Of a stretch of DNA of 37,100 nt, positions 11,193 to 22,072 are shown piece after piece. Made by a program: the position numbers and the translations under genes. Source of the DNA: Gnetum montanum (lineage: Eukaryota > Streptophyta > Gnetopsida > Gnetales > Gnetaceae); the NCBI GenBank assembly GCA_015680685.1, contig MNCI01036176.1, positions 3,732 through 40,831 of the forward strand. The letters run 5' to 3'. Every line of letters begins with the position of its first letter. Positions within the stretch are counted from its first letter, which is position 1. The notes beneath the pieces are model-generated. The model searched no databases. It was not told where the DNA came from and saw nothing but the letters and a program-made list of their open reading frames with translations.

Positions 11193-13890
11193 ATGGCACA
11201 TAAACCAAAATGCTTGTAGGAAGGAGGACCATCACAACCAAAGGAAAAACAACCCAAAACTAGAAGAGGCCAAGAAGAACAAGCCTAGGAGTAGGCAACA
11301 AAAAATCATGCAACGAGATGTCTTTGGGAGAAGCCCAAAGTGGAATTTTTTTAATAGATTCATAAAGAAGAGGTTGTAACTAAACAATCCTAAAGAGGAG
11401 AGGAACAAGGGCTCATACCAAGACTTAAGGTCATATTGACACAAGCCTACCTAGATACAATCAAGCCTCACAATGTCCAACACTCAATTCTCCAAGAACT
11501 AAACTTTGGACCATTCTTGGAATATGCTCCACCAGAAGTCAAGACAAAAATGCAAAGCTCTCCCATGTGGCTAATCATCACTACTAGTGGGGAGTAATAC
11601 ATGGGGGAGACATATCTCTTTTGGAATAGCAAAAAGGTAAGAACCACTATGACATCTAGCTATCTTACTTAGTAGAAGCAATTGTGCAAACTCTTGGTCT
11701 GCTTGATTCTGGCACTCATTTGGTAGAAATCTCAATGCAAGCAAACCCTAAGGCCAAAAGCAAGTGGAGCCAATGTTGTTATGGGATTGACCGTAAGGAG
11801 TTTGGCATGCTCACACCAGTAGAGCAAACATACTTCAAGATAACAGCCTACCACCTCAATCTAATGATGAGGCCCACTAAGGTAACAACCTTCTTTGCCC
11901 ATGCCTGGGCCACTCTAAGCAAAATATTTCTAGTTAACCTTCCATAGCTAATCTATCTGGAGATAGAAAAGTATTTCAAAGAGAACGAATTTTTAAGGAA
12001 AACCCTACTATTTTCATGCCAATCAAGAAACTCTGCAAAAGAGTAGGGATACTTCACTATGCCAACAATACAATCCAGCATACTCTCATTGCCTCCACTA
12101 GCACTCAAGAAACAACACTAGAGGCCTATGTAGTCATTGAGCACTTGCGTGAAATCCAATAACAACTCTTGCATGAGTGGGAGTAGTGAGTGTGAACCAA
12201 TGGTGGGGACCCATCTATGTACCATCCTACAATTAGTTACCTTAATGAAGTTTCTTGAATGATAAGGCAGATAGAGGGAGGTGGGCCAATATTCTTAGCC
12301 CAAAGAATGCAACTAACCACAAGGTCGAATCCTAGTGCCTGAGAGGTGATAGTGTCTCTCTTGAAATAATAGCAATTCCAAGAAATCTTTGGGAATGCCA
12401 CTACCTTTTTGGTGTACTTGGAGGAGGACAAAGGGGTAATTTTCTTAGTGATGTAGCATCAAGGACAAGAGATAGTAGTAGAAGTAATTGTTAACAAAAT
12501 TTTTGAAGCATGAAATGCACCTATGGTGCCTGTACCAAATGTTTCTACACTCAAAGATGTATAGACATTCGTAGGAATTATTAGTGAAAGACTGAGTGTA
12601 GCCCATTATGAAGAGTTGTTGTACTGACTACTAGGAACTAGGTAATTGATTTTAGTTATCTTTGATTTTTTAGATAATATCATCATAGCCTAGTTGGAGT
12701 TGATTAAAGCAAAGGGAAAGTGCATCATTCTAAAAGGACAACGTGAAATGGGTCAAGCACAAAACCACTACTAGGTAGTGGAGGTTGTCAAATTAAGAGC
12801 CCAAATTGCTAATCCCACACTCCTCAATCCTTCATTAATAAGATATGAAGTTGTTCAATAGCTTCAAGATAGACTCAAACAAGTTGAGGCAAGGATGGTA
12901 ATAGTCGTCTTTGACCAATCCATGGCTGAGGCTAAAACATATTCAATTCAAAAGGACTTAGTCCAAAAATGTTAAGATAATTAGTTGCTGACCACAAAAA
13001 ATCATCACTTGCAAAATGTTGATGTGTAGAAACAACAAATGAAAGAATTTATTCATCAACAATAAGAGAAGCTAGCTAGAGTGAACACTAAGCTTAGGAG
13101 ATTGGCAATGGAGAGTAGAATCTCTTCATGGAGGAATTCTACACCTTACACCAAAAATCTACAATTGAAATTACCTCCTAGAAGAACAAGGCTCTCAAAT
13201 TTAAGAGAGTCAAAGATCACTACAAAGATCAAGTTGGCCTCCAAAAGGAACTAAATGAAAAACACATCTAGATGGGAAAGGCAAAAGGAAATAAGGTCCT
13301 CCAACAACTCTAGCAAGGAAGAGAGGTATGGAAAGCTATCATTGATGGGATAAATTCCTAGAATACAACAGAGATCTACATGAAGGAGTTGCAAGTAGAA
13401 GAAATAACTAAATACATGGAGCTTACCAATCTTTGATATGCAAATATGGCAATGCTAACTACCAAAAAATTGTGGTTAGAGTTAGAAAAGCACATTGTTA
13501 GCTTGTACTTATTGTACGAGGCAGAGTTCAAGCATCATAAGAAGACCAAGAAAAAGCTTGAAATTGCAAACACTTAACTTGAGGTTCTCAGGGAAAGATT
13601 CATTGATCCAAGATCGACTATTGAGAACTTGGATAGAAGAACAAAAAACTACTAGGAATTGCAGAATGTAATCAAAGTGTTTGATATTAAATATAAATAA
13701 TTTGTTGCCTTGTTTTTCAATGTTAAGGAGTTGTTCCCAACAATGTCTTGTCCTTGGGATGTGCCCGTTCTAACCCACATTGGTGAAGCTATGTGGACCG
13801 TGCATGATCCCAAGAGTAAGGAGGAGAAGATGAAAGCATTGTTGGATGCTTTCTATCTTCCACTAGAAGTTGCAATAGTATTAGGATAGT
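11193..13890 (+). pseudogene. ORF3 of Element I, env-position protein (degenerate)
   Basis: The start is set by the ATG right after the conserved acceptor; the first codons (MAHKPKC) parallel MASKRAQ of Element II. A basic N-terminus is followed by broken sequence, then an 87-codon open part (11684-11947) with FGMLTPVEQTYFKITAYHLN, colinear with FGELTTEEQVYFKIGSYHLF in Element II. From about 12660 to 13640 the readings are rich in Lys, Glu, Gln and Leu and look like a long coiled coil. Near the end (13690-13890) LFFNVKELFPTMSCPWDVPV and IGEAMWTVHDPKSKEEKMK are open, a C-terminal domain I do not recognise. The first domain resembles, from memory, the plant Transposase_32-type family (PF20167). 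Function is unknown. Confidence 0.6.
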
Positions 13891-14206
13891 CACAATAGCC
13901 TCAACCACCAAGTGCACTAAAGCAAGAGAAGATCTCTTAGAACCTCAGAAGCCTCCACCACCTAGGACTGTTTAAACTTCTCCATTGTCTTCATGCCATC
14001 AAATGAGAATGTCTTTGTCAAATTTTGTTCTAGAATTCAATTTTGTAGTCTTGAACACCAAAAAATTTTGTAATGATTATATATTTGTACACTCAAGCAC
14101 TTAGTGTTTGTTTATGTTGTCATATGTCTGTCGTCAATCAATAATTCCATACGTTCCAAAATTTGTAAAGAACTTAAGGATGAGTTTTCATTCGATTATG
14201 AGGGTA
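13891..14206 (+). other. 3' untranslated stretch of Element I before its LTR
   Basis: No domain is visible. It ends at the inferred LTR start (TGATGAACCATGG at 14207). A purine-rich ATTATGAGGGTA just before 14207 is the only candidate polypurine tract and is weak. Confidence 0.4.
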
Positions 14207-14712
14207 TGATGAACCATGGATTGGATGTGTTGACTGGGCCCTATTGACTAGGCCCCGTCAATGCATGATTTCATGCATTGACGTGGCCTTGTCGACATAG
14301 TGTTTGTTTTTACCTATAAATACATGCTCATGTGTTGTCTTTATGAAATGTCTTGTCATAGTTGTATCAGAGCTCTTATAGTTTTTTCATTTGAAAGTTA
14401 GAATATTTTTTTAAGTGCCCATAGTAGGAGTTAGAAAGTGTATAGATCTTTATTCGAGCACTAATGTACCTAAGCACACCAATGTGAACGACAATGAGGA
14501 TGACCCTTTTGATTAAACCTTACAACACTTTTAATAAATTAATGATTTATTTTTGCATTTACCATTTTCATTAATTACGTAATTAATTAAGATAATTAAG
14601 AATTTAATTAATCAACTAATTAAGCTAAATAGATTAAACACATAAGTACAACCACTTTGAGCATAACATAGTGCATGGTAATCCTAGCACTGCTTAATGC
14701 TTGGTAACCAAG
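14207..14712 (+). mobile_element. 3' LTR of Element I, left part
   Basis: It starts TGATGAACCATGG, the counterpart of the TGATGAG start of LTRs B and C. 14385-14530 aligns with the R region of LTR B (GTAGGAGT, ATCTTTATTCGAGCA, ATTGTACCTGAACAC-like words near 15505-15560). 14644-14712 aligns with LTR B 15927-15995 (GTACAACCACTTTGAGCA, GGTAATCCTAGCA). It stops at 14712 where Element III begins, and continues at 24594. Confidence 0.8.
14233..14322 (+). promoter_or_regulatory. U3 promoter of the Element I LTR with long inverted repeat
   Basis: TATAAATA is at 14315-14322. Upstream lies a perfect 13-base inverted repeat with a 2-base loop (arms CGTCAATGCATGA 14256-14268 and its complement 14271-14283), bordered by GGCC words and followed by GTCGAC at 14291-14296. 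The left side (14233-14264) aligns with the internal promoter cassette at 10701-10732. Confidence 0.55.
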
Positions 14713-15337
14713 TGTTGAGGCCATCCTCGCCCATGCCAAGCATAGGGCCACGATCAACACACATGTAGGCCATTATAGTTGCAAAGTAGTGAAAATGCAC
14801 AAATCTACTTCATAGGAATTCAACAAATGCTATACTAATTTTATGTAAAAAGAAAAATATACACAATCGTAGTTCCCAACCATATGTAAATAAAATAAAA
14901 TAAAATAAAATGTGAATTTCAACAATATCATCATTAATGAGGGTTGGATATTTAGATTTTTGAAAATGACCATCATATTAAATAACTTTTAGTAAATGGG
15001 ATTGTCAGATAATATATATATTTGTAAAATAATATTTAGAGTAAATCATTAAGTAGAAAACGTTAGAAAGCCTTAGAAATAAGGTAGAAGGAAATGGGAT
15101 TTTTACTCAAGATGCTTCCAATATTGTTAGTGGTGGAAAGTGTATATAGTCTAATTTGGTACACTTATTGAAAAATTTTGTTTATATTCCTCTCTAAAAT
15201 GAAGGAAACATCTGTTAAAGTAATGGTAAGATGTTCATTTCTTAATTGATAGAATCTAAGTTTGAACCTAGGTAAACCCACTTGAAAAATGTTAGGCATT
15301 TTCTCATCCATTGTGATGAGACGCGATTCACATGAGC

Positions 15338-15403
15338 CACGATATCGCATCCCATGCGATATCGCGTACAGGATATTATGGTCCACTGCCATATCTATAA
15401 ATA
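15338..15403 (+). promoter_or_regulatory. U3 promoter of LTR B: TATCGCG cassette and TATA box
   Basis: CACGATATCGCATCCCATGCG and a second GATATCGCGTAC make an inverted arrangement (15338-15372), 25-60 bases upstream of TATAAATA at 15396-15403. The context CTATAAATAAGAGGTG is shared with LTR A. Confidence 0.6.
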
Positions 15404-15658
15404 AGAGGTGGCTCTCCCTTGTTTCCTCATCCTGAGTTAGAAGTAGGGAAACTCTGGCAGTTTGATCACTCCAGAGATAGAATTTTTTCCATGTGCCTGT
15501 AGTAGGAGTCCTAAAGTGAAAGGATCTTTATTCGAGCAACATTGTACCTGAACACAAGTTGTGTACAGAAATAAAGACGAACTTCCTGGATAAACCTTGC
15601 AATGCATGGAATAGGATTTTATTTTTTATTTTCTCTCTCACCCTTAAACTCCTAGAAT

Positions 15659-15880
15659 GCGGTATGAGTACGACTTGATTACGAGCATGTAAGGATGTGT
15701 AATGTTAGTCAAGGAATCAGCTACTCATCGCATGCAATATGAGTACGAGTTGATTACGAGCATCTAGTGTGACTACTTGGTAACCCAGTGGCGTATTCAA
15801 GATCTGCGCTTGGTAATCCCAGTGGTAGTCATGCACCAAGATGTGTATGGTTAGTCAAGGAATCTGCTGCTCATCGCACT
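15659..15880 (+). repeat. Subrepeats within LTR B
   Basis: ATGAGTACGA-TTGATTACGAGCAT occurs at about 15664 and 15739, and TTAGTCAAGGAATC-GCTGCTCATCGCA at about 15705 and 15853. LTR A has matching tandem copies. LTR C keeps only one (30940-30966), which accounts for much of its shorter length of 611 bases. Confidence 0.6.
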
Positions 15881-18275
15881 TAGGCTAGATTAGCTTTCTC
15901 AACCCTTTCCTCATAGTTAAGTGCCTTAGTACAACCACTTTGAGCACGTGCGTTATGCACGGTGATCCTAGCAACGATTAGTGTTTGGTAGCCGCGGTTG
16001 CATCGGTTCAAGGTGTGTACGGTAAGTGGGAATGGATGCTTAGGCTAGGTTAATTTAGACTTAGTCATTAGTTAGAGTTAGTTAGTTTCTCAACCCTTCA
16101 CCTTGTTAGCATAGGAGACATAAAACATAAAAGATATAAAAATCATATACCTCAGATTTACTTAACCATACATCATGAAAACTACAAGTAAGTATGGGAA
16201 GACAATGAATGATTAACCCCAAGTGTTCCATGAAGCGTGTAGGCACTTAGTCTACGGAGTTTGACTAGATCGCGCGTGCTATGCTCGTTTCGTATGGTGG
16301 AGTGTAGGGGTACCTCACCACTCATCACATTGTCATTCTTCAAAGCTCTCAAATGATCCCACCTTTATAGAATGACCATTGAAACTCTAAATAAAAGGAT
16401 GATGACATGGAGGCCTCAATGCTTATCCCATCAAAGCAAGATCTTACTTCAAGTGATGCCTAGCTCAAACCTAGGTCCTATTACTATTAAAACAAGCACC
16501 CTACAGACACTCTAAGTAATAGTCCTTAAAACAATTTAATGTAGTGTTAATTAACTCTTAAATTCCAATCGTAACAATTTTGTTCATCATTATTTATCAT
16601 GATGACGATGATAACTAGAAATGCTAAATGTATTAAGGCTTGACCAAGAAAATTGACCCACAACTTAATTATTGACCCAGTCTCGACTGGCGACTCAAAT
16701 CAGGATTCACAACCAATAACATTTTATGAAATGGCAAATCATTGTGGGCGTTACTGGTGACTGGTGGGAACATGCTTACATTATGTAGGCATAGGTGAAC
16801 GTGCTGATAGAAAATAGTGGTTATGATGGATGGTGGATGGTAGTTGGTGGTTGACAATGGTTTCTTTGAGCTGCTATTAACCATAGGAAGAGGGTGAAAA
16901 ATCGGGAGCTCTTCAAGGAGTGGGATAGGGGAAGTCTCTAGCACACAAAGGGAATCTAGACTGATTCAGCAACAACTATGAAAACTAGTAGGCAGTGGTT
17001 TTCTTCTTCTTTTTTTTTGTTTCTTTTCTGCATCCTAGCAGGCAACCTTCCTTCTTTTTGAGAGGTGACCTCTTGCGTCTAACAATAGCAAGTGACCTCT
17101 CGCATCTAACAATTACAAGTGATCAAGGAAGGTGCATTAGCGGTAGTAGTCAGGTGAAAGGTGGTTGGTAGCACCAAAAATGTAGAGCAATGAAGGATGT
17201 GATGGTAGAAAAGTGGTCTAATGATGTGTAGTGAACATGGGTAAAAGACACATGTAGATGCACACATGAAGACAACGCATGCATGACAAGAAATGATAGG
17301 CATAGGTGAGCAACTAATAATGATGCAAGGTTCTTGTGATCACTAGTAGTCATAAGCAGGTAGCCAATGATGATGCATGTACAAGAAATTCCTAAGAAGT
17401 AGGTGGCAGGTTCTCTCTTTTTGCGCAGTATCTACGACTAGCAGCACATCTGCAACATGTGACAATGCAGAATAACGATGGCTTGTCTGTAGTAGTGTGC
17501 CTTGTAATAGCAATTGTAGAATGATGATTTTCTATTTTTTTCCTCATTAGTTTGACAGGAACTAGTTCCAACATACAACAACCACACGCATGGGTCAATA
17601 ATAGAGGTGGCAGTTCTGGTTGGTGATCACATGCAAATAGCATACTAATGTAGCAATGGTGGTCACATGCAGATGCACCTACATCTTAAGATGTGTTGAT
17701 AAATAGTAGACATCCTCTCCTAATGAAGAATTAGAGGTGAATACCACAAAAGGTGGCGGATGATGCTTTCTCTCTTTGATGTGCGAACAACACACTAGAA
17801 GATGATGGGCAAGCGACGATGGCCACATCAAGGTGGCAAACAACTTCTACGTTTCATTTTTTCTATCCTATGCATGAAGACATGAAAATGAAAGATGACG
17901 CTAGTAGTCACGTTTCTCTCTCTTGATCCACATGACAAACATGGGATTTATCTTTCCTTTTCCTCATCCACTAGCAACTACGAGTAACATTACAGTAGTA
18001 TCCACAACGGACCACCAGCAAATAGGTGACAACAACAAGACTAGGGAAAATTTGAATTTTTCTTTTGGATTATGTATTGTATTCTAAAATTGCATAAACA
18101 TTCAATTTAAATTTTCAATTATTTTACTTAGTTTATTCTTTTCAAAATTTCACATAGCCCACTCTAGCTGAGACTATTCTCAGGTTTCTGTACCCATACA
18201 GGAGGTGCCCTAGGCAATAGTCTCCTAAAACAAGTTTGCCTAGGTGTTAATGTGACCAAAATTTATGCATCAACA

Positions 18276-18824
18276 TCTTTTTGATGCTAGAAGGAGGACC
18301 TTCTCCCACCTTTTGGCATGCCACATCATTTTATACAATGTTGTGGATTCCTAATAAGGATGCCTTCATTAACTCATGACAAGAATTCAAAAATAAGTTT
18401 TTGATTCAGTTTGAAAAATTCATAAGCCCTACCATCACATCAAGCAACTTTACCACCTTAAGAAAGCTACCTAAGGAGAATGTTAGGAATTACAACCTTA
18501 GATTCCTTCATTAGCTTGCTTATGTGCCAAATGAGATGTGACCACAACTTGATGGTATCCTCAACTTCTACCTCTCTACCATTGATCCATTCTTTGCTTA
18601 TGCCATCAAATCTCACCCCAACATAACAGAAATACAGGGAGTAATGGTTAAATCCATGGAGTTAAAATAAATAACCTTTATAAACAACATCCAAACCTAA
18701 TTTAAGATGATGAGTATTGGTAATGCTATGCCTCAAACTCTTTCCCCCTTTCAACCAGCTCAACCTTTAAGTTCTTACTCTCAAGGACTGACGTCCTCTT
18801 CATTCCTTACCATCCAACACTAGT
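18276..18824 (+). pseudogene. Gag N-terminal part of Element III (broken)
   Basis: A frame from about 18302 reads FWHATSFYTMLWIPNKDAF, then QEFKNKFLIQFEKFISPTI, LRKLPKENVRNYNLRFLH and LAYVPNEM, typical of the Gypsy gag capsid domain (PF03732-type). About six stops interrupt it. It begins abruptly after the LTR end, without the leader and the first part of gag. Confidence 0.7.
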
Positions 18825-20504
18825 TTGAATGATGGCCAATCAAAAGCCTTGATCCAATCCATCGTAAACCCAAACAGAACATTGAATTTTGTTAAACCCT
18901 CAAATCAAACCCAAAACCAGATGACTGAGGTATTGAATTCATTGCAAAAACTTTGCAATGAAGTGGTTGAGCTAAAAGGAAATAATAACAAAGGTCCTAT
19001 ACAACCAGAAAAACTAGGTATATCAATCAATAATGATTATTGTTGGCGTTATAACATGAGGCAACATTATGAGAAGACTTGTCCTCAATTCTTGGCATTA
19101 TATGGTAACAATACCCAAGGGAAAAAATGGGAAAACCATATTATGGTTATTAATGTACCTCATGAAATAGAAAACGAAGAGGTTTCCTCATTAGAACAAG
19201 TTATGGTAGGTAACCCTAAACCACACAACACTCACTACTATAGACTTAGTGACATTGTGAACATTACACAACAACAAATTAGGAATAATTCCTACACACC
19301 TCCAAATAGAATAGTTCTTAGTCAAAATAATGCAAACAATCAATTCGGGCCATCCCAAGTAACCACCCCACAACAACCAAACCCTCCTTCTATACTTAGA
19401 AGAGGCCCACCTCAACAAAAAGCCAAATATGAACATAGGAATTATAATCTCATAGAGGATGTAAAAAGAGTTAAAGCCAAGATTTCAATGTATGGCCTCC
19501 TACACTTTAACGAAATGAAAGAGGTGATTTGGGATATAGTTCATATACCTGAAGCCCAAAGAGAAAAATCCCCAATCCCCAAAAGGCAAGTTTACTTCAC
19601 AAAAGGTCCTGACACACTATCAATAAAGAACGTGAAAAAGTCCATGACAAACAAGAAGGACCATCCCCCTTTCCTAACCACCTTGGTTATTTTAGGAAAG
19701 AATGTCCACAACTGTTTAATGGATTTTAGTGCAATTGTTAGTGTCATGCTTCTTGATGTATGTAAGGATTTAGGAGCACACATGATACCAAAAATAAAAA
19801 GTATGATTCAACTCAATGGATCTAATGTCCCTGTAGTAGGGTCATTAAAAGGAGTAAAGGTACCACTTAAAAAATACCCTACATTTACATGTTATACAAA
19901 TATCCTAGTTGTTAACATGTCATCCACTTATGGTGTGCTCTTATCGAGGACTTTTGGAGCCAGGTTTGGAGGCTTCTTTATGTCAGATTTCTCAAAATTG
20001 TTGATCCCTATTAAAAGAAAATTTGAGTATATGATTATACCTAGGGAACCCTTTTATAAGCAAGTGATAACAACCTTTGATCAACAAAATAAATTCTTGG
20101 AAAATCAAAATACTGACCTTTATGTTGGAGTTATTGAGGTTGAGCGTGGCGAACATATTGTAAATGACCATGTGAGTGAAATTACAAAAATAAATCTTTT
20201 TTCTCATACAAATTCCACCCAGCCCTATCAAACTTCTAAAGAAGGTGAGAAAATCCATGAAGATATCTTGCCTTATCATCAACACAATGGATTTTGTCTG
20301 AGTGATCCACCACCTTTAAGGGAGGAAAAAGATATAAATGAGACCCTATACATTAAAACATTAGAAGGTGTGCCAAATCCTAATGGCATATCCATTGAAC
20401 ATGTTTTTAGTGAAACTATATTCGATGACTCACCAAGACTTAGACCTATTAAACCTAAGATTGAAACTTATATGAAAGAAAAACTTGATGAACTTCTAGG
20501 ATAA
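18825..20504 (+). CDS. Gag C-terminus and protease of Element III, 559 codons open
   Basis: This is the longest open frame in the window. Near residues 70-85 it has CWRYNMRQHYEKTC, a CCHC zinc knuckle whose second Cys is Tyr. A Gln/Asn/Pro-rich linker follows (about 145-200). Around 280-345 a retropepsin fold is recognisable: PPFLTTLVILGKNVHNCLMD, then FSAIVSVMLLDVCKDLG, where the family has D-S-G-A; here it reads D-F-S-A, so the active site is lost. The final 200 residues have the MIIPREPFY block and an acidic tail. The frame is probably open by chance after the element died. It is a retroelement relic, not a host gene. The first Met is arbitrary because gag continues upstream. Confidence 0.75.
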   Translation: MNDGQSKALIQSIVNPNRTLNFVKPSNQTQNQMTEVLNSLQKLCNEVVELKGNNNKGPIQPEKLGISINNDYCWRYNMRQHYEKTCPQFLALYGNNTQGKKWENHIMVINVPHEIENEEVSSLEQVMVGNPKPHNTHYYRLSDIVNITQQQIRNNSYTPPNRIVLSQNNANNQFGPSQVTTPQQPNPPSILRRGPPQQKAKYEHRNYNLIEDVKRVKAKISMYGLLHFNEMKEVIWDIVHIPEAQREKSPIPKRQVYFTKGPDTLSIKNVKKSMTNKKDHPPFLTTLVILGKNVHNCLMDFSAIVSVMLLDVCKDLGAHMIPKIKSMIQLNGSNVPVVGSLKGVKVPLKKYPTFTCYTNILVVNMSSTYGVLLSRTFGARFGGFFMSDFSKLLIPIKRKFEYMIIPREPFYKQVITTFDQQNKFLENQNTDLYVGVIEVERGEHIVNDHVSEITKINLFSHTNSTQPYQTSKEGEKIHEDILPYHQHNGFCLSDPPPLREEKDINETLYIKTLEGVPNPNGISIEHVFSETIFDDSPRLRPIKPKIETYMKEKLDELLG

Positions 20505-20880
20505 AAAATTATTCATCATATGAAACATTCAAATTTAGTGCCTAATAGAAAAAATAAGCAAATTATGATTAGGTCTTGAGTTTTGTAATCTTAATCATCG
20601 ATGAATTGTTAAATGATGGTTTGATAAGAAATATGCAGCTAAAATTTTTCAAGTGGGCAACCTGGTCCTTAAGAGAGATAGAGCATTTGGTTAAACTAGC
20701 CCTCAAAAAACATTTTTCCCTATGTGATCAAGTCCATTCCAAATTGTAGACGTCATTTCTTCCATTGTGTACAAGACTGCTCATTTGCAAGGACATAGAT
20801 TGCATAGGAATTTTAATGTATTTCATTTGAAGCATTTCTACTCAGGTGCCCCATGTGGACACCTGCTAGATTCTTATTTG
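20505..20880 (+). pseudogene. Integrase C-terminal fragment of Element III after pol deletion
   Basis: From about 20620 the frame reads AAKIFQVGNLVLKRDRAFG, a stop, then SPFQIVDVISSIVYKTAHLQ and FNVFHLKHFYSGAP. This is the end of Gypsy integrase (VGDLVLK, WEGPY-like and RxFLKKYY-like blocks). It lies only about 110 bases after the protease ORF, so RT, RNase H and the integrase core are deleted. Confidence 0.65.
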
Positions 20881-22072
20881 CATGTTTTCTTCCTCTTTGC
20901 TTTGCATTTCATTTGTATATAGTTGCATTTGCATATTTTCTTTGCATTTTTATCATTTCTTTCTTTGCATATTGGTCTGATTTGTGTTCTTCATATGATT
21001 TTAATAATCATTATGATTATTTAAGTTACTAGACATTAGGTCATCTTAACACCATTGGAAAATAATCTAAGTATGATGTAATATATATTATTACTATTAT
21101 ATAAAGTCTACTTTATATTATATATTTCAATAATGTTCTAATTCTTCCCAATCAATTCCAAGGTTTTAGTTTATTTGTTATGTTGGATTATGGAACATGG
21201 GATTTATTCAAACTTATCATGTAATCATCATGATTGTATGAGTGTAAGATATGTGATGTTGGAGAATGGTTAGTTATAATCACTAGGTGAAGTGTATTCA
21301 TTTCCACTTGAGAACCCTCAATCACCCAGGAGACTTGCTATGATGCCATTAAATTATAATTAAAGGCACATACACAAGGGTTGAACTGCACCATGGGCAA
21401 AGTTTTCAAAAGGACTTTGTTCTTTGGTAGTGTAGCTAATCAGCTAGACTTGTGTTGGAATTCCTACCTTAAGAATGAACTACACCATGAGCGAAGTTTA
21501 CACAAAATAATAAAAAAAAAAAGATTGAGGAACATGTTCATTGGTAGTGCAATAAGTTCTTGAGTGTGATGGGGTCTGATAGAAATCCTTACCCTAACCT
21601 CCATTTCCCCTTTTGAATCTATTTCTGCAAAAAAGAAAAAAAAAAGGAAAAATCCAAAAGTTGTGGCTTAGTATGATCTAACTTGAGCTTATCCTCCTTA
21701 TTAGGTTTTGTATAATTCATGTGCTCAAAGTAGTTTACATACTTTTTACTTTTACCTTGTGAAAAGATTGGGAATGGGATCTTAATGATATACTTATATA
21801 TATCTATATCTATAGATCTATGTAGTGAAAATAATAAAATTATATATTTCAAGTTTGATTAAATAAGATGGTGTGGTTTTGGTGGCCCATGTCTGGTTCT
21901 CTTTTGATTATTTAGTTATTTTAATTATGTTTAGATCATTATAGTTTACTTTAAAGTTTTCATTTGCCTATTTTGTGATGTTTTTGATTCGCTATCTATT
22001 GAATTTCCTTTTAAAATTTTATCATTTTTCTTTCTCCTTGCACTTGCATGCAATTTTAGTTTGGGCGCTAAG
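20881..22072 (+). other. 3' untranslated region of Element III
   Basis: No domain is visible. A TTTGCAT-rich stretch (20880-20980) and two imperfect direct repeats of about 100 bases (21381-21470 and 21475-21590, both beginning TGAACT-CACCATG-GC-AAGTTT) are present, then an AT-rich part with a TATATATCTATATC run (21788-21815). No clear polypurine tract precedes 22073. Confidence 0.5.

Larger units (their letters stand above)
15314..16327 (+). mobile_element. Solo LTR B of the tRNA-Asp Gypsy family, with 5-base target duplication
   Basis: A complete 1014-base LTR runs from TGATGAG (15314) to CTCATCA (16327), a 7-base terminal inverted repeat. CATTG at 15309-15313 and 16328-16332 is the target duplication. 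The other Element III LTR shows the empty site at about 22671-22676 (CATCCATTTTCATTC). It contains a TATCGCG cassette, TATA box, AAATAAAG (15569) and ATGAGTACGA-type subrepeats. It has no internal region, so it arose by LTR-LTR recombination. Confidence 0.95.
14713..18275 (+). mobile_element. 5' LTR of Element III, split by solo LTR B
   Basis: Without the 1019-base insertion (LTR B and one target copy) it is 2544 bases, against 2520 for the 3' LTR. It holds an (AAATA)n run at 14888-14912 and GTGG-rich stretches (16740-16870). Minus-strand open frames in it (16669-16944, 17392-17643) have related frames in the other LTR, but this follows from LTR homology. No domain is recognised and I do not call them genes. 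The 16333-18275 part holds nothing else. Confidence 0.85.

Noticed and set aside
14880-14912. AAATA run as a possible origin or regulatory element
   Set aside because: Simple A-rich microsatellite, present in a shorter, altered form in the other LTR.
16669-17643. Minus-strand open frames in the Element III 5' LTR with related frames at 23022-23957
   Set aside because: The two regions are homologous LTRs, so similar frames are expected; no domain, start context or frame conservation stands out.
22049-22072. On the minus strand CTTAGCGCCCAAACT next to the LTR looks like a tRNA-Lys primer site
   Set aside because: It would need Element III to run on the minus strand, but gag, protease and integrase tail are on the plus strand. 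The match is partial.
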